Of a DNA stretch of 5,995 nucleotides, positions 5,850 to 5,995 are shown one piece after another. Position numbers and translations under genes: made by a program. Numbering within the stretch: the stretch's first letter is position 1; every line of letters begins with the position of its first letter. The stretch comes from Verrucomicrobiales bacterium (GTDB taxonomy: Bacteria; Verrucomicrobiota; Verrucomicrobiia; Limisphaerales; SXQI01): the NCBI GenBank assembly GCA_028293365.1, contig JAQGOX010000777.1, forward strand, positions 1-5,995, read 5' to 3'. The notes beneath the pieces were generated by a model. That model ran no database searches. It was not told where the DNA came from and saw only the letters and a list, made by a program, of their open reading frames with translations.

Positions 5850-5995
5850 GGGCGTCGCAGGCGGCCCTGCGCAGCTGCGGTGAGCCCGTCGGTCTGCAGG
5901 TTCGCCACCACGATGTGGGCCATCGACTGAGCGTTGACGTTTCCGTTGGCGTAGCCGATCACCACGTTCTTGGGCGCGTTGGCCGGCAGTGCCGC
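5850..5995 (-). CDS. Unidentified GC-rich coding fragment, probably foreign contig end
   Basis: The minus strand from the right edge reads AALPANAPKNVVIGYANGN, then VNAQSMAHIVVANLQTDGLT and AAAQGR, after which it runs into the frame-shifted remains of the neighbouring gene. Of 43 codons counted, 38 end in G or C. Hand-counted GC for 5851-5995 is 69%, against 49% for 5761-5840. One plus-strand frame is also open, which is usual opposite a GC-rich coding frame, but its translation looks like antisense. The family is not recognised. The join to the CBM-type gene cannot be placed exactly and lies somewhere in 5845-5885. The boundary given here is approximate. Confidence 0.4.

Overview
The body of this window (about 95 to 5850) reads as chromosome of a Verrucomicrobia-type bacterium, perhaps a soil or freshwater relative of Pedosphaera, Chthoniobacter or the opitutids. 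The lineage call is inference. It rests on three things: a LacI-type regulator with the hinge sequence YRPNPLVSALM that I associate with this phylum, a modular extracellular protein ending in an Ig/CBM/LQ-type repeat layout common there, and moderate GC (roughly 46-52% in the stretches I counted by hand). Starts are often GTG, and Shine-Dalgarno sequences are weak or absent.

Layout, left to right. 1-95: a GC-rich scrap encoding an internal piece of lumazine synthase (RibH) on the + strand. 73-1449 (-): a DCC (DUF393) thioredoxin-like domain fused to a lipase-maturation-factor membrane domain, cut off at its C-terminus by the GC-rich scrap. 1596-2876 (-): a secreted EstB-like family VIII carboxylesterase / class C beta-lactamase-fold serine hydrolase. 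2877-3024: a divergent intergenic region. 3025-3378 (+): a small single-domain cupin. 3629-4663 (+): a LacI-family transcription regulator. 4692-about 5849 (-): a modular extracellular protein (Ig-like domain, CBM6/35-like domain, Verrucomicrobia-type C-terminal module), convergent with the regulator and lacking its N-terminus. About 5850-5995: a second GC-rich scrap with a high-GC3 reading frame on the - strand.

The main observation concerns structure rather than a new system. Both ends have about 68-69% GC and nearly all-G/C third codon positions, while the adjoining DNA is about 46-49% GC. At each end a gene of the body loses its expected continuation where the composition changes. The simplest explanation is that this is an assembled contig with short chimeric ends from one or two other organisms. 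The left end looks like a betaproteobacterial ribH.

Functionally, the esterase and the lipase-maturation-factor gene are on the same strand 146 bases apart. That fits, but does not prove, a secreted hydrolase next to a membrane protein of a family whose animal members help secreted lipases fold. The LacI-type regulator and the carbohydrate-binding-type protein point to polysaccharide use nearby, but no catalytic sugar gene lies in the window. I did not find RNA genes, CRISPR arrays, insertion sequences or a convincing undescribed system.
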